From positions 4,030,001 to 4,094,000 of the forward strand of contig OZ245050.1 in assembly GCA_965224525.1 (NCBI GenBank): a stretch of DNA of 64,000 bases, given 5' to 3'. Position numbers and translations under genes: made by a program. How positions within the stretch are numbered: the first letter of the stretch is position 1; each line of letters starts with the position of its first letter. The DNA is from Granulosicoccus sp036478565 (GTDB lineage: Bacteria > Pseudomonadota > Gammaproteobacteria > Granulosicoccales > Granulosicoccaceae). Of this stretch, positions 8,291-17,221 are shown one piece after another. A model generated the notes under the pieces. The model did not search any database. It was not told where the DNA came from and worked only from the letters and a program-made list of their open reading frames with translations.

Positions 8291-9991
8291 TCAGCGACTC
8301 TCTTTGAGCAACATCAAGTCGACACGGTTTACTGACACGGTGTTGCTGCGGCAGCCCTTGCTATACACATAAGCAACTTGACTACTGTCGTCCAAAACCG
8401 CGCGCGGATAGCAGCCAGCGCCAGACTCTCCCTGCCACAATTGCTGCCATTGATCGGATTCCGCTTCCTTTAAGTGGATTGCAAGCCCTCCCCCAAACGC
8501 CCAGAGATTATCATTTGCATCAAAGAGTATTTCTGTAACACCACCTGGCGCTTTGAAAGACTGCCATCGGCCTGAATTAAAGAAATGAACCTCTCTTCGC
8601 TCATCAACCGGGCTCAGTACCAGCCAGATGCTGATGCGATAGATCGCAAATTGCCCAACCGCTCGTTACCACCATCGTAGTCTCCATCATTGATTGCTGG
8701 AATTTCTCCGAGTGTCAACCAGGATCTGTTTTCAGTATTATAGCGTGCGATTGCAGAGCTCATGACACGCTGCGGGAACGATTTTGCGGGCCTCGCGGCG
8801 AATCGATTCGTCACGTATAAGTACCCATCCCGATCATTATAGAAGGCGGGATAGGTTATCTGATTCCCCGGAATGGCAGCGCTGCCAAGAGTTTTGAAAC
8901 TGGATTTATTTTCATACACGTGCCTTTCAATCTCGGCGCGTGTTACTGACTGCCCGCGAAATTCAAAGGCGCGAATACTGTTCGGCTCTGCGGCAACTTT
9001 ATACTGCCATGGAAAGTTGTGCATGTTGTATGCGACATGAATATAACCCTGCTCATCCATTCCTATTGCCGGAGCTGTATGCCAGACATTTGAAATTGTC
9101 TGGTCATCCACTACCGTACTCTGCCAGGACCAATTACCGTTGCTGGCAAGCTTTCCCTGGCGTACAACCGTGTGCAAGTCCAACCGACTATCGCCATTTG
9201 CGCCAGGCTCTATATTGGCGATATAGACCGTGCCTCCTGATACAACAATTGGTGTCTGCTGCACAAATGTCTGTGATACAGAAACCTTCAGTTGATCCAG
9301 TATCAGGGACACCGCAACTGCTGGTGCAGGCGCAACCGCCGGCGCGGACTCAGCAACTGGCGCAGGCGCAACTGCCGGCGCGGACTCAGCAACTGGCGCG
9401 GGCGCAACCGCCGGCGCGGACTCAGCAACTGGCGCGGGCGCAACTGCCGGCGCGGACTCAGCAACTGGCGCGGGCGCAACCGCCGGCGCGGACTCAGCAA
9501 CTGGCGCGGGCGCAACTGCCGGCGCGGACTCAGCAACTGGCGCGGGCGCAACTGCCGGCGCGGACTCAGCAACTGGCGCAGGCGCAACTGCCGGCGCGGA
9601 CTCAGCAACTGGCGCGGGCGCAACTGCCGGCGCGGACTCAGCAACTGGCGCAGGCGCAACCGCCGGCGCGGACTCAGCAACTGGCGCGGGCGCAACCGCC
9701 GGCGCGGACTCAGCAACTGGCGCAGGCACAACTTGCCGGCGCGGACTCAGCAACTGGCGCAGGCGCAACCGCCGGCGCGGACTCAGCCGTAGGAGTGGGC
9801 CCATCTGCAAACTCAGACTCGACTGCAAGCTCAACCCCGACCATTGCTGACTCACTCGCAAGATCGGTCGCAGACTCGGACTCCTCTGTCACAGACATGT
9901 CGGCAACAATTGAACCTTGTCCGCCGCACGCAGCGAGTAACACTACTGCAGAAATCTGCAGCCATAAAAACAGTCGAACTTGCACAGTCAA
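8291..9991 (-). pseudogene. Broken BNR-repeat lipoprotein gene with 12-residue Ala/Pro/Val repeats
   Basis: Three reading frames add up to one protein. It starts at TTG 9991 or GTG 9985 with a lipoprotein signal (VVLLAAC). About 13 copies of an APVAESAPAVAP-type unit follow, then a BNR_4-like domain (GYIHVAYNMHNFPW, PAFYNDRDGYLYVTNRF) and a C-terminal part ending at the TGA at 8291-8293. One repeat unit carries an extra base near 9733 and shifts the frame. A second shift, equal to one lost base, lies near 8628-8636, after which the frame reads IWLVLSPVDERREVHF and stays open to the end. The two shifts cancel. Family members are exported proteins probably acting on polysaccharide. It could be a true pseudogene or sequencing error. 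Confidence 0.75.
9314..9785 (-). repeat. 36-bp coding minisatellite, about 13 units
   Basis: A degenerate 39-base unit (9314-9352) is followed by twelve nearly identical 36-base units, one of which (9713-9749) is 37 bases long because of an extra T. The units encode a 12-residue Ala/Pro/Val/Glu/Ser repeat on the minus strand. The extra base breaks the reading frame of the host gene. Confidence 0.95.
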
Positions 9992-10412
9992 TCAACATTC
10001 CATTTGAGACGATGCATTTTATTGCAGCCGAATAGACAGTTTACGCTCATTCGGCAGATTATTGACAACCCATGACGCTTTTCTGGCTCAATCTGACAAT
10101 ACTTGCCGATTCGACACAACTTTTACGTAACGTCACTGACAGGATATTCTGTGCTGCCCACACTACGGCTTATTCACACACCCCGGATTTCGATAAATAA
10201 ACCTTTCTCATTAGCTTGCACTTGGTCCAACGCGAATTGTTTATGAAATAGGGACATCCCAATGTAAACTTGGCCTTCTCGCCTGGCAGCGAGAAACCAA
10301 ACGGGACGGCCATTGTGCTCTGCTAACCGCCCTGGTTACCACTGACGAAAGCCGCCCGGAATGCACCATGAAAAACCACTGCCACCGAGTCTTTTCAGAA
10401 CGAAGGCCAGCG
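9992..10412. other. Intergenic region with one clear hairpin
   Basis: No gene is recognised in these 421 bases. A 7-bp perfect stem TTCTCGC/GCGAGAA with a 6-base loop lies at 10276-10295, in the probable leader of the downstream secreted-protein gene. It lacks a T-run, so it is not an obvious intrinsic terminator. Confidence 0.4.
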
Positions 10413-11360
10413 ATGAACACTGTGTTCAACAACATCTCGACTCGGCATTGGTTCAGGCTCACAAAGCTTGCAAAGGCAAGCATCGTCCTTATGTCTGTGG
10501 CATGGACAGGCTCAGCACACACACTGGAATTCAAGTGCGATGCTCCCGGTGACGAACGTTTTCTGCGCGTCGAACTACCTGGCTTCACGCACTTGTGCGA
10601 AGTCACCGTGACAAATCAGCTTGGCGAACGGCGTGTACTTTGGTATGCGGACCACGACAGTTTGTACTGCTCGGCAAAAGCTTACGAATTGCGTGACAAG
10701 TATGAAGAACAGTTGAAGTTTGACTGTGTAAACTGGCCAGATCGTGACGGTATCGATCGATTGTCCGCTCGCCATCGCGGCATACTCGACACTCAGCTGC
10801 AGTCACTGAACATGCGCGGCGCAAGCGCTGGAAAACCGTACGGGGTTGCGGCAGTGAAGGCCGTAGCAAGTACACAGGTCAATGAACGGCCTGGCACCCT
10901 TGCCTTGCAGTTTTTCCTGGCACCGTTAAAAACTTTAGCAGCCACACCTCCGAACACAAAAGCAGTTACTACCCCTGTGACTGCAGACAACAATGTAAAA
11001 AATACCAGTCAAACGACTGAACCAAGATTACTTGCCAGCGACCGCGACCTGACCCTGGTATTCAACGACACTGGAAAAAGCTGGAAGCTGCTGGTGTCAA
11101 TCCCGCAACTAGCCTCACGCATCCAGACCGATAGTGACATCACCGTGAAAAAGGCCTTCATAAACAAGATAAATGAGGCCGGTGATCTGGATGTTTTCAC
11201 AATCGTCAGAACCCCCGGCAGCAATATCAGCGAAGCTACGTCGTGCTACGGGCAACAGGTATTGCATACCCACGCAAATGGCGCTATCACTGCAAGGACA
11301 CCTCACCGTTTCCTATGCCCACAGCGCAACAATCAAACGAACAGATCCGACGCTGGATAA
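10413..11360 (+). CDS. Secreted cysteine-rich protein of unknown function
   Basis: I do not recognise the family. With the ATG at 10413 (preceded by GAAGG at good spacing) the 315-residue product begins with a signal peptide ending near WTGSAHT, so it should reach the periplasm or beyond. An in-frame ATG at 10368 would add 15 residues. The mature part has six cysteines (FKCD, HLCEV, YCSAK, FDCVNW, SCYG, FLCP), which fits three disulfides. The middle (about 150-215) is Thr/Ala/Asn-rich and looks like a linker between an N- and a C-terminal domain. It stands alone, convergent with csaA, and a 178-bp inverted-repeat element starts 17 bases after its stop. Confidence 0.65.
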   Translation: MNTVFNNISTRHWFRLTKLAKASIVLMSVAWTGSAHTLEFKCDAPGDERFLRVELPGFTHLCEVTVTNQLGERRVLWYADHDSLYCSAKAYELRDKYEEQLKFDCVNWPDRDGIDRLSARHRGILDTQLQSLNMRGASAGKPYGVAAVKAVASTQVNERPGTLALQFFLAPLKTLAATPPNTKAVTTPVTADNNVKNTSQTTEPRLLASDRDLTLVFNDTGKSWKLLVSIPQLASRIQTDSDITVKKAFINKINEAGDLDVFTIVRTPGSNISEATSCYGQQVLHTHANGAITARTPHRFLCPQRNNQTNRSDAG

Positions 11361-11376
11361 TGAACACCAGGAATCT

Positions 11377-11554
11377 GGATCAAATAAAGCGTGCAGATCA
11401 GATCCGTCCAAAATGGGCTCAGCAATCCGAAATCGGCCTCGCGCTGTTCGCAGCGAATGTAAATAATCTGCTACCGACAAGAACGGTAACGCAGCTGAGC
11501 CACCATTAAGTTACGTGAAAAGGTGCGGATCTGAACGAGCGCTTTATTTGATCC
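11377..11554. mobile_element. MITE-like 178-bp element with nested inverted repeats
   Basis: The ends are a perfect 15-bp inverted repeat, GGATCAAATAAAGCG at 11377-11391 and its complement at 11540-11554. Inside each arm, after 5-6 unmatched bases, a second 9-bp inverted match TCAGATCCG occurs. Further in, AATGG/GCTCAGC elements also pair across the centre. Near the middle is a 5-bp stem with a TTCG loop (CGCTG-TTCG-CAGCG) and a TACCG/CGGTA stem. No open frame is present. The element fills the gap between two convergent genes. It could be a miniature inverted-repeat transposable element or a structured RNA acting as a two-way terminator. I found no second copy and no clear target duplication. 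Confidence 0.6.
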
Positions 11555-11560
11555 TACACA

Positions 11561-11899
11561 CTAGCAAAGCCTGGCACCATTCGGAACAGGTTCTACCGGA
11601 CACATCAATACCACCGCCCCATCTGTGCGGCACATGCCTGTTACCAAACATTCCGATATGAACGGGCCGATTTGCTTTTCCGGGAAGTTAACGACGGCCA
11701 TTATCTGCCGACCGATTAAGCTCTCAGGTTGGTAAAGATCGGTCAGCTGAGCGCTCGAGCGTCGCGTACCCAACTCATCGCCAAAATCTATTGTCAACTT
11801 CCAAGCCGGTTTTCGAGCTTCCGGAAACTCTTCGACTTCTATGATTGTACCGGCTCTTAATTCGACTCGTTCAAAGTCTGCCCATTCGATACTTTTCAC
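11561..11899 (-). CDS. csaA: CsaA-like tRNA-binding domain protein
   Basis: A 112-residue single-domain protein with the tRNA-binding OB fold found at the C-terminus of methionyl-tRNA synthetase and in CsaA. The family start is clear (WADFERVELRAGTIIEVEEFP). The late motif IMAVVNFPEKQIGPFISECLV and the VPNGARL end are typical. Length matches the family (about 110). CsaA proteins bind tRNA or unfolded proteins and have been called secretion chaperones; the true role in proteobacteria is unclear. It is a lone gene, convergent with the secreted protein at 10.4 kb and divergent from the OmpA lipoprotein. Confidence 0.9.
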   Translation of the reverse strand: MKSIEWADFERVELRAGTIIEVEEFPEARKPAWKLTIDFGDELGTRRSSAQLTDLYQPESLIGRQIMAVVNFPEKQIGPFISECLVTGMCRTDGAVVLMCPVEPVPNGARLC

Positions 11900-12244
11900 G
11901 ATTGATCAACCGCTTGCTGTGATATTTATTTCGTTTTACCGGAATTGAACTGAAATAGCCAATACCAGGTTATGCGCCTGCCGCATCCAGCGGCTCTGTA
12001 CTGACAGCTTCAGATCCGGTGCAAGCAGCTCACAGCCCGAGTGATAACGCGATCATGCTTTCTACGATACGCCCGCCTTTTTTGCAGTACGCAGCGCAAA
12101 AACATTCGGATAACTGCAAAAAACCGAAACGGCGCCGAAAACCCTAAATGAGGACACAAGCAGCCCATTCACACTAGCGCCGCCAATTCATAGCCCGTAA
12201 ATCGAGCGATGAGAGTCACATAACAATAACAAGAGACACCTCAT
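11900..12244. other. Intergenic region between divergent genes
   Basis: These 345 bases separate csaA (leftward) from the OmpA lipoprotein gene (rightward) and should hold both promoters. I see no gene and no convincing operator. An AAGAGACAC stretch just before 12245 may serve as ribosome binding site. Confidence 0.35.
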
Positions 12245-12931
12245 ATGAAAATATTTCGCCTATCCGTTGTCGCCGCTCTGGCGACTGTAATTTTCACGGC
12301 AGGTTGCGCAACAAATGACCCCCACCGTCGTGCAAAAACAGGCGCCGCAATCGGCGCAATTGCCGGTGGCATTATCGGCAATCAATCCAGTAGTAAAAAC
12401 GGCAAGTTTATCGGCGCAGCCGTCGGCGCTTTAACTGGCGCAGCAGTTGGCAACTACATGGACAAGCAACAGCGTCAACTCGAAAAACGTCTTGCTGCAG
12501 AACGCGCCGCAAAAGAAATCACCTTGACCCGTATTGACGCCGAGACTCTGCGTGTCGATATCAGCAGTGAAGCATCATTTGATATCAACAGCGCCGGACT
12601 GCGGCAGGACTTCCGCGGCAGCCTGAACACAATTGCTGACATCATAGGAGAATACAATACAACTGTTGTTCACATCATCGGTCATACTGATAGTACAGGC
12701 AGCACCAGCTACAACCAGCAACTTTCTGAAAAACGCGCAGCTTCGGTTTCGCGTTACCTGAGCCGCAACGGCGTGACTCGCGCTCGTATGCGAATGTCAG
12801 GACAAGGCGAATTAAAACCAGTCGCCAACAACAGTACAAGCGGAGGGCGCAGTCAGAACCGACGTGTTGAAATCTATTTAAAAGCCATTGTCAAAGGCCG
12901 AGAAAACGAAGCAGCTCGCTCACCCATCTAG
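12245..12931 (+). CDS. OmpA family lipoprotein with glycine zipper (YiaD-like)
   Basis: A 228-residue outer-membrane lipoprotein. The signal peptide ends at a lipobox (FTAGC, Cys about 21). Residues 32-72 are a Gly/Ala-rich glycine-zipper segment (AIGAIAGGIIGNQ, GAAVGALTGAAVG) that can insert in or pack against the membrane. Residues about 105-218 are an OmpA C-terminal domain with the peptidoglycan-contacting motif GHTDSTGS and a late QNRRVEIYL. The layout matches YiaD/Pal-like proteins, which link the outer membrane to the cell wall. It is a single gene, convergent with the SLC13 permease. Confidence 0.9.
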   Translation: MKIFRLSVVAALATVIFTAGCATNDPHRRAKTGAAIGAIAGGIIGNQSSSKNGKFIGAAVGALTGAAVGNYMDKQQRQLEKRLAAERAAKEITLTRIDAETLRVDISSEASFDINSAGLRQDFRGSLNTIADIIGEYNTTVVHIIGHTDSTGSTSYNQQLSEKRAASVSRYLSRNGVTRARMRMSGQGELKPVANNSTSGGRSQNRRVEIYLKAIVKGRENEAARSPI

Positions 12932-13049
12932 TACCCTGACTATTCGCCACCAGACCAGCCTGCTTCCGTGTTTACGTAAAACATTTGAAACACAGGCTTT
13001 CTGTTGGCAATCAGTTTAACAACTGTCGCCAACCCAGGATCCGCACGCC

Positions 13050-14828
13050 TTACAATGGCCATGCCCGTAAAATCATTGGCACACTGACCAACGTAATCAG
13101 AATTTCAAGTGGCAAACCCATGCGCCAGTAGTCGCCAAAGTGATAGCCACCAGGCCCCATCACAAGGGTGTTGCATTGGTGACCGATAGGCGTCAAAAAT
13201 GCACACGATGCACCAACAGCTACCGCCATCAGAAAGGGATCGATACTGACACCCAGCGAGTGCGCCATGGCGATGCCAAGCGGCGCCATAACCAGCGCTG
13301 TTGCTGCGTTGTTGATTACATCCGACAGCAGCATGGTCACCACCAGCAACAGCCCGAGAATCAACGGTATAGGCATACCATTGGTCCAGACAATCAGCGC
13401 ATCGGCCATCAGGCGCGTAGTACCGGTTGAGCTGATAGCATTGCCTACGGGAATCATCGCTGCCAGCAATACGATCACAGCCCAATCGATGTCATCGTAT
13501 ATTTGTCGCGTCGTCAGTATGCCGGTCAGCACATAGACACCAATAGCCAATAAAAACGCAATGGGCAGCGTTACCACACCAGCTATTCCCAATACAATTG
13601 CAGTGATAAAAATCAAACTGGCAACCACTACCTGCCGGCTTCGATTCAAACGAATTTGCCGGCGCATCAGCGGCCACAAACCCAGTGCTTCGAACTGTTG
13701 GTATACCGAGTCACTGTTACCATGAAGCAGTAACACATCACCAGCTTTGAATTCCTGTTGGCGTAATCGTTGTGTCACCGGTCGGCCCTGCCTTGCAATA
13801 CCGATCAAGGCCAGTGTACGGCTCGTCAACCTTCGGATAGTTTCGACGCCTCGACCAACAAGCAAGGAATCGTTTTTGACCACACCCTCGGCCATGATCT
13901 CCTTTTCAGGGTCCGGTTGTACAAAGGTTGCCGATGCGGTGCTGACAAGTTCAAGCTGGTAGCCGTCAAGAAAATCTGACAAGTCATTCGGGTCGGCGTG
14001 CATTATCAGTATGTCATCTTCAGCGATTACATAGTCTGCCCGGACTGCTCGAGCAAATCGCCGCCTGCCGGCAACACCAATCACCTCAACCTTGTTCTCG
14101 TTCATACCATCAACAGCGCCCAGAGACTGCCCCACCAGTGACGAGACTTTCGATACGCGGGCTTCAGTCAAGTATTCGCCAACATCAAGCTCTTCGCCAT
14201 GTGCGCGATGACTTAATCTCTCGCGCGGAATCAGCCTCCAGCCAAGCAACGTTACGAAGCCAAACCCTACCAGCGCAACTGGCAATCCCACCGGCGCAAA
14301 ATCAAACATACGAAACGGTTCACCTGATTCGCTGGCTCGTATACTTGCTATGATGATGTTGGGTGGCGTTCCAATAAGCGTTGTCATTCCACCCAGCAAA
14401 CTACCGAAGGCAAGTGGCATCAGGATCAATGCTGGCGATCTTTTCTGCTCCCGAGCAGTGGACAGGGCAATAGGCAACATCAACGCCAATGCCCCCACGT
14501 TGTTCATGAATGCCGAAGCGACGGTGACAACCGCTGTCAGCGACACAATATGCAGGATGGGAGAGGCTGTCAGATGAGATATCCTGCCTGCTATTTCATC
14601 AACAACTCCAGCATTTCTGAGCGCACCACTGATAATCAGGACTGCTGCAACAGTGACGACCGCCGGGTGTCCAAAGCCGATGAAAGCATCTTCGGCATCC
14701 ACCAGCCCCGCCAACACACAGCAAAGCAATGCAAACATGGCCACCAGATCATGTCGGTAACGACCCCAGCCAAACAACAGCATTGTCAACGCCAAAATCA
14801 CACTGATCAAAATCTGTGGCGTACTCAT
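13050..14828 (-). CDS. SLC13-type permease with two RCK_C domains
   Basis: A 592-residue inner-membrane transporter. The N-terminal half has helices with the anion-transporter motifs SAFMNNVGALALMLPIA and LIGTPPNIIIASI. A cytoplasmic insert (about 200-370) carries two RCK_C/TrkA_C regulatory domains, and the C-terminal helices hold the matching second motif (DVINNAATALVMAPLGIA). This is the layout of SLC13/DASS permeases for sulfate, dicarboxylates or similar anions; the substrate cannot be read from sequence. I use ATG 14828; an upstream ATG at 14864 would add 12 residues of poor composition. No transport partner lies beside it. Confidence 0.85.
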   Translation of the reverse strand: MSTPQILISVILALTMLLFGWGRYRHDLVAMFALLCCVLAGLVDAEDAFIGFGHPAVVTVAAVLIISGALRNAGVVDEIAGRISHLTASPILHIVSLTAVVTVASAFMNNVGALALMLPIALSTAREQKRSPALILMPLAFGSLLGGMTTLIGTPPNIIIASIRASESGEPFRMFDFAPVGLPVALVGFGFVTLLGWRLIPRERLSHRAHGEELDVGEYLTEARVSKVSSLVGQSLGAVDGMNENKVEVIGVAGRRRFARAVRADYVIAEDDILIMHADPNDLSDFLDGYQLELVSTASATFVQPDPEKEIMAEGVVKNDSLLVGRGVETIRRLTSRTLALIGIARQGRPVTQRLRQQEFKAGDVLLLHGNSDSVYQQFEALGLWPLMRRQIRLNRSRQVVVASLIFITAIVLGIAGVVTLPIAFLLAIGVYVLTGILTTRQIYDDIDWAVIVLLAAMIPVGNAISSTGTTRLMADALIVWTNGMPIPLILGLLLVVTMLLSDVINNAATALVMAPLGIAMAHSLGVSIDPFLMAVAVGASCAFLTPIGHQCNTLVMGPGGYHFGDYWRMGLPLEILITLVSVPMILRAWPL

Positions 14829-15051
14829 AAGCAGGCAAGTAGTCCGGAAAAGAGATACATGCAAACATAGCCTGTCTTCGCAGGATTGCCAAAAAACACG
14901 CTTGACTGCAATTGCACGCCTCTTGCATCAGTAATGATCAATACCAGGCACTGCGACCCCTGATCCTCGTAGTATACAGGTGCCAATACACCTGGGATCA
15001 AGGCGCAACCGGCGACAACATGCCCTCTGACAAGTACGGGCGAGCATCATC

Positions 15052-16062
15052 ATGACTCTGAACGATCTCTCATATCAAGCACCACGGCTGACGGTCGATT
15101 TCGATGTCGACGGTCGCCAGCACGGTTTTATCGAGTTGACTCAGCCGGGGGCCGGTGCCGCATACGGGCGGGTCAGAACACCCATCAGTGTACTGAGACA
15201 TGGTGAAGGTCCGGTTATCACTATAATTGGTGGCGTCCATGGAGACGAACCCGAAGGCTCCATCACTCTGCTGCGTATGGCACGCGAACTGGCCATTGAC
15301 TCGGTCAGCGGTTGTTTAATCCTGCTTCCGTGTCTGAATCTACCCGCAGTGCAACAAGGCCAACGCTTGTCGCAAATTGACGAGCGGGATATGGACCAGG
15401 TATTTCCAGGCACTTCGGGCGGTTCGCTTAACCAACGACTCGCACAATTCGTAAGCCAACAAATTCTGCCTCGTTCCGACTTGATACTGGACCTTAGATC
15501 TGGTGGCGGCTCAATGCGGTTTGCCAACTCAGCCGTCGTTCATCAACACGCAGATAAGCAACTACAAAAACAAGCGGAAGCCAGCATGATCGCATTTGGC
15601 GCACCTAACAGTGTGCGCCTGCTAGCGCCTGCCACCCCGGGCAGCTTGTTTGGCACTGCGGAACAACTGGGCATACCCTATGTAAAATCTGAACTGGGTG
15701 GCGGCTCGACCAGCTCAGCCGAGACACTGGGTATCGCCTGGCGGGGTTGCCACAATGTGATGATGCAGGCAGGTTTGCTTGACGCCGAACTGATGCTATG
15801 TGCGACCCGCATGCTTGAGGTCCGTGACTCGGACGCTTTTGTGATTGCACCGGCAGATGGTCTGTTCGATATCAGGGCTCGTCTCGGTCAGGAAATCTGG
15901 CACGGCAATCTGCTGGCCCAACTGATTGATCCGCTGCAAAACGGTGCGATGCCCGTCGACGTTCAGGTACCGTCCAATGGCGCATTACTGGCTCTGAGGC
16001 ACGGCGGGCATGTACAGGCAGGCGACTGTCTGGCAATCATCGCCGATGAAGTCCAACGCTGA
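15052..16062 (+). CDS. AstE/AspA-like (DoeB-related) deacylase homologue with altered active-site motifs
   Basis: A 336-residue protein of the succinylglutamate desuccinylase/aspartoacylase group, closest in motif order to N-acetyl-diaminobutyrate deacetylase DoeB. The zinc motif GGVHGDEPEG (His63, Glu66) and a late SELGGG are present. But the usual NLNRxFPG substrate motif reads DMDQVFPG (Gln116 for Arg), and the third zinc ligand, normally His in DxHSGG, is Arg149 in LDLRSGG. The codons (AGA, CAG) are unambiguous. It may be inactive or have moved to another chemistry. No ectoine-degradation genes flank it. A 5-bp hairpin (CCCGC-AGTA-GCGGG) lies just after the stop. Confidence 0.8.
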   Translation: MTLNDLSYQAPRLTVDFDVDGRQHGFIELTQPGAGAAYGRVRTPISVLRHGEGPVITIIGGVHGDEPEGSITLLRMARELAIDSVSGCLILLPCLNLPAVQQGQRLSQIDERDMDQVFPGTSGGSLNQRLAQFVSQQILPRSDLILDLRSGGGSMRFANSAVVHQHADKQLQKQAEASMIAFGAPNSVRLLAPATPGSLFGTAEQLGIPYVKSELGGGSTSSAETLGIAWRGCHNVMMQAGLLDAELMLCATRMLEVRDSDAFVIAPADGLFDIRARLGQEIWHGNLLAQLIDPLQNGAMPVDVQVPSNGALLALRHGGHVQAGDCLAIIADEVQR

Positions 16063-16185
16063 ATCCCGCAGTAGCGGGTCTATTGGCATACGACAAATTT
16101 CGTAGAGCGTTTGACCCTGAATCCGTATAGATAAACCTGTCATTTTGTGGGTAGATCCTGGTAGCGGTGTTATGTTGATGTCAGT

Positions 16186-17064
16186 ATGCACATGCCCCCC
16201 CCCCGCATTTCCGTCATCATCCCGACTTTCAATCGTCGTGATCACCTTGTGGCTGCCATCGACTCGGTACTGAACCAAACCAGCCCTGCGCATGAAATTA
16301 TCGTTGTGGACGACGGATCAACAGACGGTACGGCCGACTGGCTAACAGCCAACCACCCGTCAATACTATTATTGCAACAATCCAATCATGGCGTATCGCA
16401 TGCCAGGAACAAAGGCATCGAGTCAGCCAGTGGAGACTGGGTAGCACTTTTGGACTCGGACGACCAGTGGCAGCCCTGCAAACTGGAGAGGCAACTGGAA
16501 GCATTAGCTGCAATGCCCAAAGCAATTCTTTGCCATACCAATGAACATTGGATTCGCAATGGCGTGAAGGTCAATCAGAAACAACGACACCAGAAGCATG
16601 GCGGTTGGATATTCGAACACTGTCTGCCATTGTGCGCCATCTCACCATCGGCCGCAGTTATAAAACGATCCCTGTTACTTGAGCTGGGAGGCTTCGACGA
16701 ATCATTGCCAGCTTGTGAAGACTACGATCTGTGGTTGCGAATCACTGTTCGCGACCCAGTGCTGTTCATTGATCAGCCATTGGTTATAAAACATGGCGGG
16801 CACGATGATCAATTGTCGCGACAATACTGGGGTATGGATAGGTTTCGGCTCCGTGCACTGGCGAAACTGTTACGGAGTGACACGGCCAGCCCTCTGCAGC
16901 ATAAACAAGCGTTATCTGTATTCGCTGAAAAATATAAAGTACTCCAGACCGGCGCTCTGAAACGAAATCGCTACGAACATGTTCGACAAATGCAGCGTGA
17001 CTATGCAGACTTGTTATGCGATTCTGGCGCTGCATCTGCAGAACCCGGGGGGAAACATCAATAA
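16186..17064 (+). CDS. Family 2 glycosyltransferase starting in a C10 tract
   Basis: A 292-residue GT-A fold transferase. It shows VIIPTFNRRDHLVAAIDSVL at the start, VVDDGSTDGT for nucleotide-sugar binding, SHARNKGIESASGDWVALLDSDD with the metal-binding acidic motif, and a late CEDYDLWLRI. No membrane segments are seen. Such enzymes add one sugar to lipopolysaccharide, capsule or exopolysaccharide precursors; donor and acceptor are unknown. The codons right after the second Met sit in a run of ten C. One base more or less would stop translation within about 30 codons. No other polysaccharide genes flank it, which is unusual for this class. Confidence 0.9.
   Translation: MHMPPPRISVIIPTFNRRDHLVAAIDSVLNQTSPAHEIIVVDDGSTDGTADWLTANHPSILLLQQSNHGVSHARNKGIESASGDWVALLDSDDQWQPCKLERQLEALAAMPKAILCHTNEHWIRNGVKVNQKQRHQKHGGWIFEHCLPLCAISPSAAVIKRSLLLELGGFDESLPACEDYDLWLRITVRDPVLFIDQPLVIKHGGHDDQLSRQYWGMDRFRLRALAKLLRSDTASPLQHKQALSVFAEKYKVLQTGALKRNRYEHVRQMQRDYADLLCDSGAASAEPGGKHQ
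16195..16204 (+). repeat. Poly-C tract (10) inside the glycosyltransferase start
   Basis: Ten consecutive C bases lie directly after the second ATG of the glycosyltransferase gene. I read both slipped frames by hand: with nine or eleven C, a stop codon appears early. The location and length fit a slipped-strand contingency switch. Confidence 0.9.
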
Positions 17065-17221
17065 TGTCCATAACCGCCTCGTAGCCGTATAGTAGATGCT
17101 CGCGAGAGCACGTATATACGGTAATTCGATCAGGATCTCGCATACATATTGCAACTGCGGCAAGACACAACAATCCAGATGACAGATATAATGATCACTC
17201 GATACCATCCCGAGTTCAACT

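Noticed and set aside
9314..9785. Regular 36-bp spacing that could recall a CRISPR array
   Set aside because: The units are directly joined with no spacers, lie inside a coding sequence and have no cas genes near.
8940..10007. 355-codon plus-strand frame over the 36-bp repeats
   Set aside because: Its open state comes from the repeat; the minus strand has a lipoprotein signal and BNR motifs on either side of the repeat.
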